Positions 13,394 through 27,100 of a stretch of DNA of 64,000 bases are shown in pieces. The notes beneath the pieces were generated by a model. It saw only the letters and a list, made by a program, of their open reading frames with translations. It was not told where the DNA came from and searched no databases. The stretch is from Pipra filicauda. Taxonomy: Eukaryota > Chordata > Aves > Passeriformes > Pipridae. Made by a program: the position numbers and the translations under genes. The stretch's first letter is position 1. Each line of letters starts with the position of its first letter. Location: contig NW_024104510.1 of assembly GCF_003945595.2 (NCBI RefSeq), forward strand, positions 186,001-250,000. The letters run 5' to 3'.

Positions 13394-13788
13394 AGCCACA
13401 ATAAATCCTCTGTTGACATCCCGGTTGTTCTGGCAATAATCAGGATGCTGCTGACAGCCAGGGAGGTGATCAAGAGGAATAAGCAGCAGGGGAAGAGCCT
13501 GCACTGCGTCTGCAATGGTGACTGTGTTTACACAGGAACGCCTAAGGAACAATTGATAGGTGAAGCAGTTGAGCTGATGGTGCAGTGCACCAGGGGAATG
13601 GGCAACAACGTGTAGGGTCCTTGGTGATCTTTGGAGTGCAAAACAGCGGTGGGATTTCTCTGGAAGTGAGAGAAGAACACCTGCATGTAGAGTTAGATCC
13701 ATGTTTCCTAGACCACGCGATTGATGCATTTATTCATGGCGGTAGAACTCCTGAGGAGTTTATGCATTTAATATTAGGCAGAATCTGA
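13394..13788 (+). pseudogene. Possible broken coding frame, parent gene not recognised
   Basis: Two overlapping open frames on the plus strand together look more protein-like than the rest of the window. The first runs from just after a TGA at 13391 to a TAG at 13613 and includes TAREVIKRNKQQGKS, followed by a stretch rich in Glu, Gly, Val and Cys. The second lies in another frame, from about 13585 to a stop at 13786-13788, with acidic and hydrophobic residues and ending GGRTPEEFMHLILGRI. Passing from one to the other needs a shift of one base (or two the other way) somewhere between about 13585 and 13615. The first ATG of frame one is at 13445. The upstream frame also reads through sensible residues back to about 13336 except for the TGA. 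No poly-A tail, target-site duplication or clear splice sites are seen. A 119-codon frame is open on the opposite strand (13370-13729), so chance openness in a GC-richer patch remains possible. I do not recognise a family. Confidence 0.3.
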
Positions 13789-16700
13789 TCTCTGCCAAAG
13801 GTCTGACCCACCTTTACCATCAATCAGGTAGTGTTGACACCGTACACAGAGGTTTTTATAACTTTGCTTGAAACAAGCAATAGTTTCTATAAAATTCACT
13901 GTAAAAAAAGTCACTGTAAAATCAATTGTCATTTACTCTCTTTCCTCTTTTAATGTTCCATCTCTTTTGAGTTTGACTGTGAGGACTTAGCCCTTCTAAG
14001 TGTTATGACTGGCTACTTGTGGTTTCTGAGCTGTTTTCTTGGGCATGATTGTGAAGAGAGACTTCTTAAGGAGGGTGCACTCCCTTTGCATTGGGAAAAG
14101 ACACTGCAGGGTAATGGTCTCTGCTGGATTTTTCTGGCACCTCCACCTCAATTTCTGAAATGAAACACTTAAAGAGAAAAGCAAAACTGAAAAATGAAGA
14201 ACCATTTCTGAACATTTTGGTTGGACATGCTCTGTTTTCAGCCTAAAAGTGGGCAAATGTAGTCTTCTCTAGCATAGATTGGAGGGCACTGGTTGAAGTT
14301 AGTACATTTTTTTTTTTTACAGTGAAGTTTAACAAAGTTCTTGGATTGGCTAGCTAACTTTTTATTTTAGCTTTTTAATTTGTGAAATAAACCCATGACT
14401 GCTTTGCCCTTTCAGTAATTGGATACTCTCAACCCTTTTGTAGCTTCCTCTTACAGCACAAGTGAGATTCTGTCTTCTCCAGAAAAACAAGCATCTGTGG
14501 TTTGAGCTAAAATAGCCAGAGAAGGGTATATGACAAAAAAAAAAAAAAGCAATCCTGAATTGCTCCACTGGAGGGAAGTGTTTGACTCACAGTGTCGAAA
14601 ATATCAGTGTAATTTTTGTCCTTAAATCTAGTTCTATTTTTTCTTTCCTTCAAGTGCATGTGATCAGAAACTACAGCAAAAGCAAGTATACCCTTGTCTG
14701 CAGACTATTTCAGCAAATCCTGTGCCCCTGCTTTCAGTTCAAAATAGATGCTGCAGTCTTCCAAGACCACCTCTGCTTGAGATATTTAAGCATCTGGGGG
14801 GAGGAAAATAAAGTCAAAATAACAGCTTTTAGGGACCTGTTGCTTTTCAGAGCTGATTGAATTACTGTCATTACCTCTTTTGACCTAGACCTTTGACATC
14901 TGACTGAGTCTCTCAGATTTTCTCTCAAGAGATAATGAAAACGTTGGTTATGCCTTCTTAATGACAGACTAATTGCTTTTAGAGACTGAAGGGACAGTTT
15001 CAGATCTTATTTGTAATTGCTCTCTGCCTACCAGTGAAGCTGTGTCACCAAATGTTTTCGCAAGCTGCATTAGCCGGTACTAACATTCCTATTATTCAAA
15101 AACTTAAATTAAGAGGGGAAAAAAAAGGTAGCCCTGGAAAGTGTGCATCTGCTGGGTGACAAATGACAGTGTGGCTCAACAGTCTGATTGACTGCTGCTG
15201 ACTGATTTTGGCTGAACCCTCTCAGGAATTAAACCTGTGATTTGCTGATTCCACACAGGTTTTCTCAGGTAAGTGGTGCTTGAGGTGTTCTGTGCCACAT
15301 TTCTTTTGCAGGCAGGACTGTGCCCTGAGCAAAATTAACGTTATCTGAGACTACAGAAACATTTCCAGGAGGTTCTAGTGCCAGCACAGCTGTGTACAGT
15401 GGTGAAGCATGAAATTTTCCACCAGGAAGTGTTTGATTTCTGAGTGGTAGTGGAGGATCAAGTGGGTTCCGAGCTCTGTTAGTGCGTCCTGTGGAGTCAG
15501 GAAACACAAGTGCACTAGTGGTCACTGTTACATTAAAGAAGCACAACTGTATGAAATATAATAAGAAGATGGGTCTATTAGAGAGGTTTCTCTGATAGAG
15601 AGAAGTTGGTACTTGAGAGATGTTGATTTAATTCTCTTCTTTTTCACAAGTTCTCTCAGACCTTGGACAAATTACCAAGACAAGCCTCAGCACTATTTGA
15701 GATTTTTGTACCCAGAGGTGATTCCTGGCTGGGGCTACATCTTTGGGAACATACACCCCACAAGAAAGCAAGATGTGGGAACTTGTAGGCCTGAAACCAG
15801 ATCTTAGCCTCTGTGTTTCAGTTACCTTTTTGCAACGTAAGGAGGGCAGCTAATAGCACTCCCTTGGGAATGCTGTGAGTATAAATTAAAGATGGTGAGT
15901 GGAGAGAGATGATGCTGCAGAGAATACAGAATTAATAGGGGTGAGCTAGAGAAATGCCAGAAAATCAGTTTTAGAATTTTTAGAATTAAGGCAGAAGTTA
16001 AAAACATGGGACACATTAATGCAGACCTTCGCTTGTAGATTATTTCTTCTCTGTGAGCAGACAGACCAGCCTCCTTTTGCTCATAACTGCAGAATTATCT
16101 CCCCCAGTTACTGCACACAGGGTGACTCAGTGGTAATTTCTACTTCTGAGGCAGGGAAGTGACTGTAGGAAAGTGCTGGAGATACTCTTACCCCTGGGTG
16201 AGCAATCAGCAGCGTGCAGGCTGATGGGGCTGGGAGCACTGGCTGCCAAAACACAGGTCTGAGCATCTCACCTCTTCCTGTGTTCAAGGTCATCCTCCAA
16301 CCATTTCTCCCTCATACCCTCCTTTTTATAATTTTAAAATCCTAATCAAGAGCGCAAAGGACATAAATGCAGCCCTTCCTACCTAGGCCATGCCAAAGCC
16401 CTTTACTTTAACAGGTGTGGTTTGCATGGCTTTGGAGGCTGTTCTAAAATCACACAATCAGAGGACACTGCGATGGCTGATGATAGACGTTGCTGAGAGC
16501 ACTAAACTAATAAAGGACTGCGACTCTTGTGTGCCATGGCATGAAGTTATGCCTTAGTCTTCTGTCTAAATGAGACTGAAGCTGCTTCTTTTTGGTGGAT
16601 GGTTGGTGGTTTAAGTAATTAGGATGCCATAAAGTTCTTACTGTTGTGAAAAGTATTGGGACTGGTCAAATTTTGTTGTAATCCTTCCAATGCTCTTGTG

Positions 16701-17939
16701 CTCTTGTCCTCCAAGTGCTCTTTTGTTTTATTTTGTCTTTTTTTAAGTAAGAGCAACAGTTTAGATAAATCTGGACTCTTTGCAGTTAAAAAGTCTGGCT
16801 GAGATGCTTTTCAGGCTAAGAAGCTTTTCCTTCAGTCAGTCTGTGGCTGCAAGGCACTGTCTCCCCCAGGCATTGGTGAGCTTTTTAAGGTACTGGAAGA
16901 AGAGGTTGTAGCTTGAGTTGACTTTTTCTGGTCATCCTGACTATGTGCCACAGGGGATAGGGAATCCAGAAATTGCTCAATGCATTTAATGTGCAGTTGA
17001 TGCCCATGCATGTTTCTTGCTGTTGGTGCTGATATTGTTTGGAGAAGATTATTCTGGGATTTGGCTTTTGGTAACTGGGGAGGTCTGCGTAGTGAAAAGT
17101 CCTGGACAAGCTTCTCCAAGGGAAACCGGATTGCCTTTGTGTTGGCTATGACAGAGTATTACCCTGTAGGAAATGTGCATACTCAGCCAGTGGGTGAGAG
17201 GCAATGTGGCTTTTCCTCTCTCAACAGTGAAGTTTTCATTATAGGTTGGTAAAACAACCTCTGGAGAAAATCTTGCTTTGGTTTTCATTCTCCAGGTGCA
17301 GCAAAGATAAAATTCTGCTCTGTGCTGAGTTCTGCAAGCCTGTGTGAACCTCCCACGTGATTCCAACACCCTGATGGTCCCAGATCCTTGAATGCTGGGA
17401 GTAACTTCAGGAGTGATGTAAGCGTGCCTGAGTAGCACTTCAGCTCCCAGAAAGTTCACAGGTGTTGCCTGTGCCCTGGGAACCAGCAGAAACATTTTGT
17501 GTGCTCTGCTCTTCACAAGGGGATGATTTTTCTCATATTTGTCTCATGAAGTGGGGAGGCTTTTATCTTTCCAGCAGCGACTCAAATAAAGCTTGAGTCA
17601 CTGGCGGAGAAGTCTTTACTATCTGATAGCTCCACTGTAATCTGGGAAGAATAATTTGGTGAGTGTTGGTTTAGTCCCTACTGGGACAGATGTCTGCATC
17701 ACAAAAAATTGATTTGCCATTTGAATAGAGAGGTTAAATGGACTGTGAAGACTGCTCTTCTGTCAGTTCTAAAGGCAATGATGTCTTGTGATTTCAGGAT
17801 ATCAAATGTAAGGCACCTTGATAGGACAGGAAGGGAAAAGATTGCACTGTCAGGGCACAGTCTGCAGCTACTTTGTGGCCAAGATGCTCTTTTCTTGGCT
17901 TAGAATAACCAGTGTGTGTCAAGAATATGCAGGTACTTT

Positions 17940-17992
17940 TATGTAAATGTAAATGCACATGCATATACACATGAAAATGTGCACAGTGCATA
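17940..17992. repeat. Low-complexity CA/TG/TA-rich patch
   Basis: Words such as ATGTAAATG, CACATGCATATACACATG and GTGCATATG follow one another, giving mostly alternating purine and pyrimidine. The arms TGCACAT (17954-17960) and ATGTGCA (17977-17983) are exact inverted repeats with a 16-base spacer. The minus-strand reading frame across it (His, Val and Leu alternating) is a by-product of this composition. It is probably a decayed dinucleotide or hexanucleotide repeat. Confidence 0.5.
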
Positions 17993-20900
17993 TGAGGAGA
18001 AGAGAAAGAAGAATGAGTCAGATCAAAATGTTGACAGATGACAAGAAAATTCCCATTTAGCCGAAACATCTGAAGAACCTCCGTGAATCTGACAGCTTGA
18101 CTCTCAGCCTCAAAATGTTCATTGGTGACCTGACTAATACCATAATGCAGACCTGTCTCCATCTTTGTCCCACTTTTTTACAAGCTTTTATATCCCTGCC
18201 TCATTTTCATGCCCCACATCACAGCTCAAATCATTTTAGTAAGACGGCTGTGCTTAATCTGACTCCCTGTGCCATATGTATCTCATTGATTGCAGACCCT
18301 CTTAAGATGCCATTATGAGTGACTCTTTGCATGCCCTCCTGTTAGCAGCTTTCGCCTTCCTTAAGCCTCTTGAATGTCTTTGCTCACAGGATTAAAAGCC
18401 TTTCAATAAATACGGTACGATTACTGAATTAGTGTAAATTTTGCTCTGGGATTGCCAGTCACTTAGTTCTTGGAAAGCAACAGCAACCAAAGGCACCTGG
18501 AGATGGTCTTTGCCAATGTTTGATCAAGGCTAGAAAAGTCATACAAAGATGTGTCAGGAGTTGATATTAAGGAGTTCTTGGTCTTGACTGAGGTCTGTTT
18601 TCACACTCCAGGTAATTTGGGAATGGGTGGAGTGACATGGCACCTCTGAGTGCACAGGGGTCCTTCCTGCTCTCTGAAGCAAACTGAGTTGGGCTGTGAT
18701 GGGAAGGTCTGGAGAAGGGGAGAGCAGGCTGGCAGATGAAAGAAAAATCATTCATTAAGGTCTACTCACTTCTATGTGTCTTGTTGAGAGCTCAAATCTT
18801 GCAAAACATTGTGCCTGCAGCAGCAGGAATCAGGATGAACGGAGATGTACATACACTGAGCACACTGAGGTGTGTGGTGCCACTCTGCTGTCTTTCAGCA
18901 GCGACCACAGAAAAACAGATGAGGTGCATCTGAGCGATCATTCATCCTCCTCATTTTAGACCATGCTGAGCAAACCTCAGATTTCTCCCTCTCTGTTTCT
19001 TATTTCTGATACAGTGATGTGAGAGGACACACTGCAAGCAGTTCCCTGTCTGACTTGCACTCCAAGGTGACAGGGAGGTTTGAAAGACTGTACCCACATT
19101 TTAAAATAACTCCTATGCTGGCATGCTTGAGCAGCTCATGGAAGTGCTGTGTTTAACTCCAAAGCCCACTCTTGGTCGATGTCTCACTTTTTTGTGCAGG
19201 CTGCTATTAGAGGACATCACATTAATTGGTTGTTCAGATCTAAGATGTTACATGTTTTGTATGACACTTTAAAATGTTTAAGTCCTGTTGAGTCTCTGTG
19301 TAGCCTGTGCTCCTCGACGAGTTGGCAGCTTTTGAGAAATCTCCTACGAGCACTGGGAGGAAAAGAAGCAGCAAGCAGGAAACTACAAAGCAAGCACTCA
19401 GTGTATCTGAATGAGTAACTGCTCTTGGTCTGTGTTTGGCAGAGTACCCACAGGCAACAGCTGATGGCACGGGAGGTGTGGGCTGGGGAATGCCCTTTTC
19501 TCACTGCTGGAAATGAAAAATCTGATTGCTTCCCCCTGCCACAAACTGTTCTGAAAATGACTTTGATTTGATTAGAGTCAACCTTTGGAAAACCAATCTT
19601 GGTTTCAGGTTGCAGAGGGGAAATGTTTATGGACTCAGACTAGCTCTGTGCACCCAGAAAATAGTTGTCAAGGGTCAGACTGTGGCAAGTGTGGCCCAGC
19701 TCGACCCTGGGGGTGTGTGTGCAAGGACCGGGGGTTGTCTGTGTGATACAGAGCGTGTCCTGGGGGGTTATTAGAGGGCCCCAAAGACTCATTTCTGCAG
19801 ACCCAAATTCCAGTGGTGTCTTGAAGGACTCACTTTCTCATCTATTCTGGTCCAAACATTCTGTGTATAAGGCAGACAGCAGCAGATTGGGTTAAACCCT
19901 AGAGGATAGACCAAAGATGAATAATCCAGGAACAGCCTGGATGCAAGTGAATTTGCATGAAGCTGTTGGAGGCACTGAAACTGCTGATGGAAATATTGGT
20001 GTGTGCTCTTTCATGTCAGTGATCCTGATACGGACAAGCCTTAAGGTGCACTGGCCTTTTGACTGTTACCATGAACTTAGTAGCTTTCTGCTTGGAGCCC
20101 ACATGCAGAGAAATATTTGCTTGGGGAATGACAGTTACTTTTATGCCTTAGGCACCAATTTGATAAAAGCAACTAGTGCAACAAGAAGTGCACTGTTCTG
20201 ATATTAGTTTTTTGGGAAAGAGAATATAAGGATTTTTAATATTGGGAATCCTTAGTTTTTAGAAGGTCATTGCATTTAATAATGTTTTTGAAAATTAGAA
20301 TGGAAAGTAAGTATTTCAAGGAAATATTCCATGTCCACCCCATTAACTTGGCAGAAAATTGTGACATTCTTGGGGACTATTAGTGCTTTCATTCTGTGTC
20401 AAAGGAAGCAACAGACTCCTGAAACTTTCATTCTATGTGGGTAATGAGAAAAAGGGGGCATGGATGAAGCTATTTCTGAATGCTCCTGCTCTCAGCAGAT
20501 TTCTTCCTTCTCCTTAGCTGAGTGTTGGCATAATACCGTTCCACTCTGGTAGCTTTTGGTGGTGGTAAATCACGTGTCTACACCAATTATGAATTTGACT
20601 TAATTTTTTTTTTCCGCCCTTCTTCCTTTGCTGTCTGGCTTTTGGGATAATCATGGGCAGTCAGGCCAGACGGTAGGACAGCTGAGAGGATGGGGGGTGT
20701 CAGGGTCATGTTTCCTGCAGCAAGGACAAATGAGGTCTTCCAGATCCCACAGGAGACACTAGCTTGTTTTTGGAAATGGCAATTATCAAGTGTTTGACAA
20801 TGTCTGATTAAATCCTTTAGCTGTGTTATATGTGCCTGTCTAAGTGTAATATGAATGCAGTTGTCCAGGCGCGCTCTGAGTATTGTAATGATTTTGTTAA

Positions 20901-23900
20901 CGTAGCAAATACTTTCTATTATTTAATACTTTGAAGTGACTTTTTTTTTTTGCTTCCTGTTCTATATCTTGCAACATTTTGTTGCTCTGTTAAATTGCCC
21001 ATGTACCTCTCCTGGGTGCACGTTAATGGTAGAGGAATGGGTCTGACAAATGGATTTCCAAAGCTGTAGACAGCAACTGAGATAAGCAGAGCCCCATTTG
21101 CCTGAACATCTGCAGTGGCTACAGCTGTGCCCATATCATGTACACGTCCAAATGTACTCCTGTTTTTAGAACAAGAAATGGAAGTGATGGTGTAAAAACT
21201 CTGACCTTATGCAAACTGATTTAGTGCAATGTGTCCCCCTGAAGTCCCTGCCTGCTGTAGAAAGGAGAGGGGTTGAATCTTCTGTGTGGTGTTGTGGGAG
21301 GTGGCTGGTGCTTCTCTCTGCAGAATCCCTTAAAAGGATTTTTCCCTCGTGCCACAGGTTGAGTTCCATATCTACAGGAGGCTGGTTTGGGGTCAAACAC
21401 TAGCAGTCAAGTCTCTTCTTAGTTGCTTTAACTTCTTTCAAGCAGCAGAAGCTCCTTAGAAAGCTATATATAACCTATCTGGTCCCTCCTTCCAGCAGCT
21501 CCCCCAGTCTCTCTGCTCTTGGATTTTTAGAATATCTCAAGGCTTGCTCCAGGCCTGGATTAACTTTATTGATTGAAGTTTCTTCTGTAGTTGAAGGGAA
21601 GAGCAGCATGCCTCTGCAGAGCAAAAAGCAACCCTGCTGAGGCAGTAAGAGAGGAGGTTTGAGAAAACTCCTAATGCTAGTTCTTTTTCAAGATCATCTA
21701 ATAAAACAGTGCAGTTCAAGAGTTCCCATGAAGCAGAGCTCAGTGGCATCCAGGTTGGTCTGAGCATGGAACAGGAATGAGATTGAGTGTACGGCTCAGC
21801 CGTAGTGATTTATTTTTTCAATTATTGTCTGAGGTCAATATTGCAACAAAATAAGCCACAGCATAACTAAGCTAGACATGGAGTAACCTGGGAGGTAGAA
21901 TTTATGGTCTAGCTCTGCACTCCTACACTTTGAGCAGACTTTAATGGGAACTGTGTGTGCTTAGCACCTGGGAAAAGTCAAAAACCATCTGCTAAGTGTT
22001 TCTGGAAGCAGATTTTTTCTTCTGTCCAGGCAACTCAAAGTTGGACTACAAGCCTGCAAAAATGGAGCCTGTTTACAAGCCAACCACAAATCAGCTCAAC
22101 AACAACTATTTCACTAACATGCTCTTTGTGTGTATGTGTGGGTTCTCTTTGGTTAAAAGAGCCTCAGTCTCTAGCTGGGTTTGGGAAACTGCTTAAGTAT
22201 CTGTTGCTGCCTTTTCGTTGTGTTGTTTTTTCATTATTTGAGTGGTAAGAGTAATAATTTGAAAGTTCTTTGCCCTGTGCTCCCTGCTTGGCTTTGCATT
22301 TTTAAAAACTTTCATTCGACTAGTAGGATGATGTTTTAGTAGTTGTTGTTTGTGGGAAACAAGGTAGAAATTGTAGAACAGGCACTGTGAGAATTGCAAA
22401 TAATACATTTCAGAGTGGAAGGGATTAGGTAATAAAAAAAACCACACCAAAAATCAATGTTGTCTAACAGACTGATTACAGTATTTTTGCTTTTACCCTC
22501 CAATGGCACCTGTCTTGTGGGCATAATAGTGACATAACTTACTATCTCTGGCTATTTCATGTGGTATTTGTCAGGGGAAAAGCAGCTTCTGCCTTGCAAA
22601 TTACAAAGGGGCGCAGCCCAGCACAGGGATGCTCAAGGAGCATTGTGCCTCTTTAAGTTATGAGCAACGGCATCCTGGCACAGCAAATCTGTTCATTCAC
22701 ACGCTCGTGGGTTGTTCCTTGAGTTCTTTGCCTACCTGTGAGTTTTCAGTGTCATTTATTCCGAAGTGTTCCCATTTCAATGTGTGGTTTGCAAAGTCAG
22801 CGCATAGTAAACGTGTTCCAATCTTTGCAGGCAATTAAAGAGGTGAAAGTAGGCTGAGTTCATGGAAGGACATGAGTAGCAGCTGACTGCCTGACTTGAA
22901 ACGCTGCTTATTTTTTCAGTGCTGCTGATTTCTGGGTAATGACAGATGCTTATACATCAAGGTGAGAGGGAAGAGGAGAAAAGAGATTATTAGCTGGGGG
23001 GACGGGGGTCAGTATGCTTCTGCAAGGAGTTTTAGGCCGAGGCATTCAGGTTCAGCTGTCTGAAATGAAAGATCTGAAATAGAAAGAAGAAAATCTGAGC
23101 CGGCAGCAAAATTTACACGTAGCTTAACAAGTGCTTTTGCACTGTGGTAGTTGAATTCTCTCTCTTTTCTTTAAACCTTGAAGGTAATTGTTTTCTCAGT
23201 TCTTTGTGCTGTCCAACAAGCTGAAATGCTTTAAAGACAGTGTTGAAGAAACATTAAGTGTCACCAGGCAGAAATTGGGAGAGATTTAAGAGCAAACAGT
23301 GTGTGAAGCTCAGCAGAGCAATAAGCAGTTAAGGCTGTTTCTTCTCCAGGGCTGCTGGACCTCGACTGCTGCTTGGGAAATGCCTTTGGGAATGCAGGAT
23401 CTGAGTACTACAAGATCCAGATTTTACATCTATAATAAATAAGGATTAAATGAAAGGCTTCTAATGTTTTATTCTGTTCTGTGTTAATGAGCAAGATTTT
23501 ATTTATAAAGGTGCAGTTTTATGAACGTTCCCCTGGTGATGTTTCTGTTTGGTATGGTCAGGGCAGGCGCTCTCTCTGGCCAAGGAAGAATGCTCATTAC
23601 AGTTTGAAGGGAGCAGATGCGTTACGTTTGCTTTTCTCCATATACCCTTTGATGTTTTTACTTAGTAATGGCTAAGATGTCTGTATTCACTAGATGATGA
23701 TTTCTGTCTTTGTATGCATTTTTAGAGTGGAACAATGCTGCTGTAAGCACATACAAAGCGAATTTTTCCAGTTAAATTTTGAAGTTGCCTCCTGTTTGTG
23801 ACTGCATAATCTTTCAGGCACATCAGGATTGGTTTGCAGAAGCAAATGAGTAGCTCTGGACATCCCCCTTATGTCCATAGTGAATAGGTCAAGAAGGAAC

Positions 23901-24119
23901 TGGCTTAAAACAGCGAATGGGGAGGTTAGGAGGGAGCTTTAGGGTTAGGAAAAAAGCCAAAACTTTATCAATAGCGGTAGGTGGTTTCCTTTACCCATGT
24001 GGCAGCCAGGGAAGGTTGTCTCCAGCAGGAGAGGCAAAGGACAGATCCTTTTATTCTGGTGTTCCTGATTGAGGTAGTGTCCCCACATCCCCAGCATACT
24101 CACTCCTGAAAGTGCCCCA

Positions 24120-24192
24120 CATGGCCTGAGGTTAGAGAGGGAGGACAATAATTGTGCCAGTTTCCAACATCAATTATTCTGTGATTCAGCAT
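24120..24192 (+). repeat. Possible old CR1 3' end
   Basis: The end of this stretch, TTCCAACATCAATTATTCTG followed by TGATTC, resembles the plus-strand 3' terminus of CR1 elements (a 'cttccaacc...' segment followed by copies of ATTCTRTG). The sequence immediately upstream is not clearly alignable by eye, so at most a short, old, 5'-truncated copy is present. Orientation would be plus, opposite to the two clear CR1 copies in this window. Confidence 0.35.
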
Positions 24193-27100
24193 GTACAGGG
24201 CCAAGCAACTATCCCTGCCAACTTCTGAGGGGTCCCTTTTCACCTAGAGACCGCTAAGGGCTAATTAAAATTGTGCCCTCCAACACTTGGGTTTAATGAG
24301 CTGTTTAGTGATATGGAGGAATAAATAAATAGATTTAAAGCCCCCAACAAGTTCAGTAGTAGGAAAATTGAATCAATTTTCCAATGGTTTTAAGATGTAT
24401 GCCAGTAAAGGTAGTAAGAGCTAGGATCCCATTTTTCTGGGCTCAGGTGTGGAGGTGTTTCTGAGCATTTCCCCTTGCCATTCCTGCCTTGCATGGAGGA
24501 ACAGAGTGCTGTAATGAGGAAGGGCTTTGCTGCCATATTTCTAACAGCAATTCTAGTAAAGATACATTCAAAATGCTGGCAGCAGCCCTGGGAGCCCAAG
24601 TGTTCTCTTTTCCATTCTGTTTTAACTGTTACCTGTGCACAATTTAGGTGGTCCAACCCTGGGTTTGGGAGTCTGCTTTACTAAGGTTTTGCTTTGCCTT
24701 CCTCAGGTTTCAGCTGTAAGAACGAAAGAAAATACTGTATGTGGTCCAAAAGCACCTTTGTTCTGCACCTGTTCCCCTTAGTGTCAAAAATGAAGGTGTC
24801 CTCAGACTTTCCTAAAGTCAAAAGAAAACTGAACGGCAGTTCTGGGGATTGTTTTTGATTGAGATGCCCAAACTTTCCCTTGGCAGGCAAAGTTCCCTGT
24901 GACTGCTCTCCTTTTGTCCTTTCCCTGTGTAATAACTAAAAACACCCAGGTGTGAATTCACCTTCTGCCTCCATCCTTCAACATGTTAATGTCTTGCTGA
25001 GCCTGGGGCAAACTCGCATTGCATCTGGTTTTAATATGAACTAGAGCAATTTCAGGGGTAGGTTTTGATACCAATCAGTTGAGTAATGCAGTGTATTGTC
25101 TGTGTTCAGTTTTGTCTGGATCTCCCTTTCCTCCTTGCATCCTGACTGCAGCGAGACATCCTGCTTTTATCAGGAAAGACTTTAATCATGTGAAATGTGG
25201 GGGGTTGTCTACTCAGACAATATAAAATTATGGAGGGCAAGGTTAAAATAACATTTTATGGGAGATGAGTCTCTGGCCTCATGGCTCCTGGAAAGAGGGA
25301 GGTGTGGAGCTGCATGAGAACTGAGGGCATGGTGCCACCCGCTTTGTACAACGTCTGGGCTATTTTTCCCTGAAGAACTTCCTTTGCACTGTATATTGCA
25401 TTCTGTTTGTGTGTTATGATTGCTTGGAAGGATGTGAGTTAAACTTTAATGAGTTTCTGTCCAAGAGGAATTGTGAAAATAAATGCAATTCCGCCTCCTT
25501 GCTCTCTTCCCCATGCTCCAGCTCCCTCCACTCGCCTCACATCAGAGCAATCATATAATCGTGTGGTGCTGAATAAACAAACAGGTCTAATGTTCTGAAT
25601 GTGGTGTAAGAGGAGCAGTAATGGCAAATGACAGAGTTTTTAATTTCTTTGATAAACAAATGCGCTCAGGGAGTTGGTTTTGCTCACCAAAGGGACATAG
25701 TGGCACTCTTGTCCCTCTTCTGTGCTGGTGTTAGTGCAGATGCTGAAGAAGCAAAGCAATGGGACTGGAAGGAGTCAGCTGGCTGTGCAGCTCTTGTACC
25801 AGCCAGACTTCTGTGTTACCATTGGTCTCTGGCTTCCTTGGGACTGCGTTTGCCATGGGCTCCTTCCCAGCTGTGCGAAGTCTCTCTCAGCTGCCTTTAA
25901 TTTCCAGGATGTTTCTTTAATGTTTGTTGCCAGAAGGACAAAGATGAGCCTGGAAAGCAGCAGCTGTCGTGTGAGAGCTGTGGTGGGTCAGATAGAAGAG
26001 TATTTATTTCATTACTCTCTTTGCAGCTCTTTCACAATTTCATGGTCCTGGAGAGGGTAGTGTAAGAGCTGATGGTACCTGTCAGTCACAGCATTTGCTG
26101 AAGGGCAATCAGGAGGAACAGAAAAGGTGAAAAAGAAGATAAAGCAACACAGTCAGCTGGGTTTCAGTGGGATTTTTCATGCCTCCCATACTTTCTCGCC
26201 TTGTTCCTGCTATTATTCCAGAGAGTACGGTCAATGTCTGGCCAAGGAACACAGGAGGCTTGACTGAATTCCCACTTGGGGAAAGCCCATCTCTCTGGGC
26301 AAGTTTTTGCAGCTCAGGAGATGGTGTCTGTGCTCTCAGCTCCTCCTTTTACCCTGTTGTAGAGAACCTATTACTTATTAATTATTCTTTATTTACTTTA
26401 ATATTGTCAACCAGCCCTGCAATATTCAGATTGATGAGTACTGTTCCAAGCCCTTTCCTGGGCAAGCTGACCCTGGAGGTTATGGAAATTCCTGGGGTTT
26501 TGGGTCCTAGAGAAGCTAAAGTGCACTTGGTGTTGTAGGTTTTTATGTTGCCACCTCTGGCTTCCTGTAAGCTCACAGTGTGAAATGGGGGCTTACAGAT
26601 AGTAACCTGCTAATTATTATAGTTGGATCAAGTGTGGAGGGGCCTCAGATCTAAATGAGACTAGATTCCTTAATTTTGCCCTTAACTTTTCACCTTGAAA
26701 AGTAACTAATGAAGCAGCTTTCCTTTTACTGCTCTGTTGGCTTCTGTGCATTTCAAATTCTTCAGGAGGGAAAGGAGCCTGGGAGGCTAAATCTGATTTT
26801 TTTTTTTTGTGACACGCAAGGGCGCCTGGGTAATGACTAAATGTTTGTGTGTTGAATGAACAATAAAGAAATAGAGAATTTACTTAACTTCATAAAGATA
26901 TGAATGCCTTAGTGCCCTACTGTAAAGTGGCTCTGAATTGCACGGGTGCCTCCATGCATTGCATGGCTGTGGGGAAGCCATACATTATGCTGTCAGGATG
27001 AGTGATACCCTGTTTTGGTAGGAACAACAGGAGTCATTCATTACTTCAAGAGCTCCTTTCAGGCTGACAAGGTGGTAGCCTGTGCTCTCAATAGCATCTT

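Noticed and set aside
15224..15269. Possible exon ending at CTCAG/GTAAGT near 15269
   Set aside because: All three frames contain stops between the nearest acceptor-like AG and the donor.
15650..15705. Resemblance to the reverse orientation of MIR ('gaccttggacaaattacc ... cctcag')
   Set aside because: Only two short words fit, and the expected downstream 'aaaatgggg' segment is missing.
17049..17516. 155-codon minus-strand frame
   Set aside because: No domain, an overlapping plus-strand frame, and no splice or promoter context.
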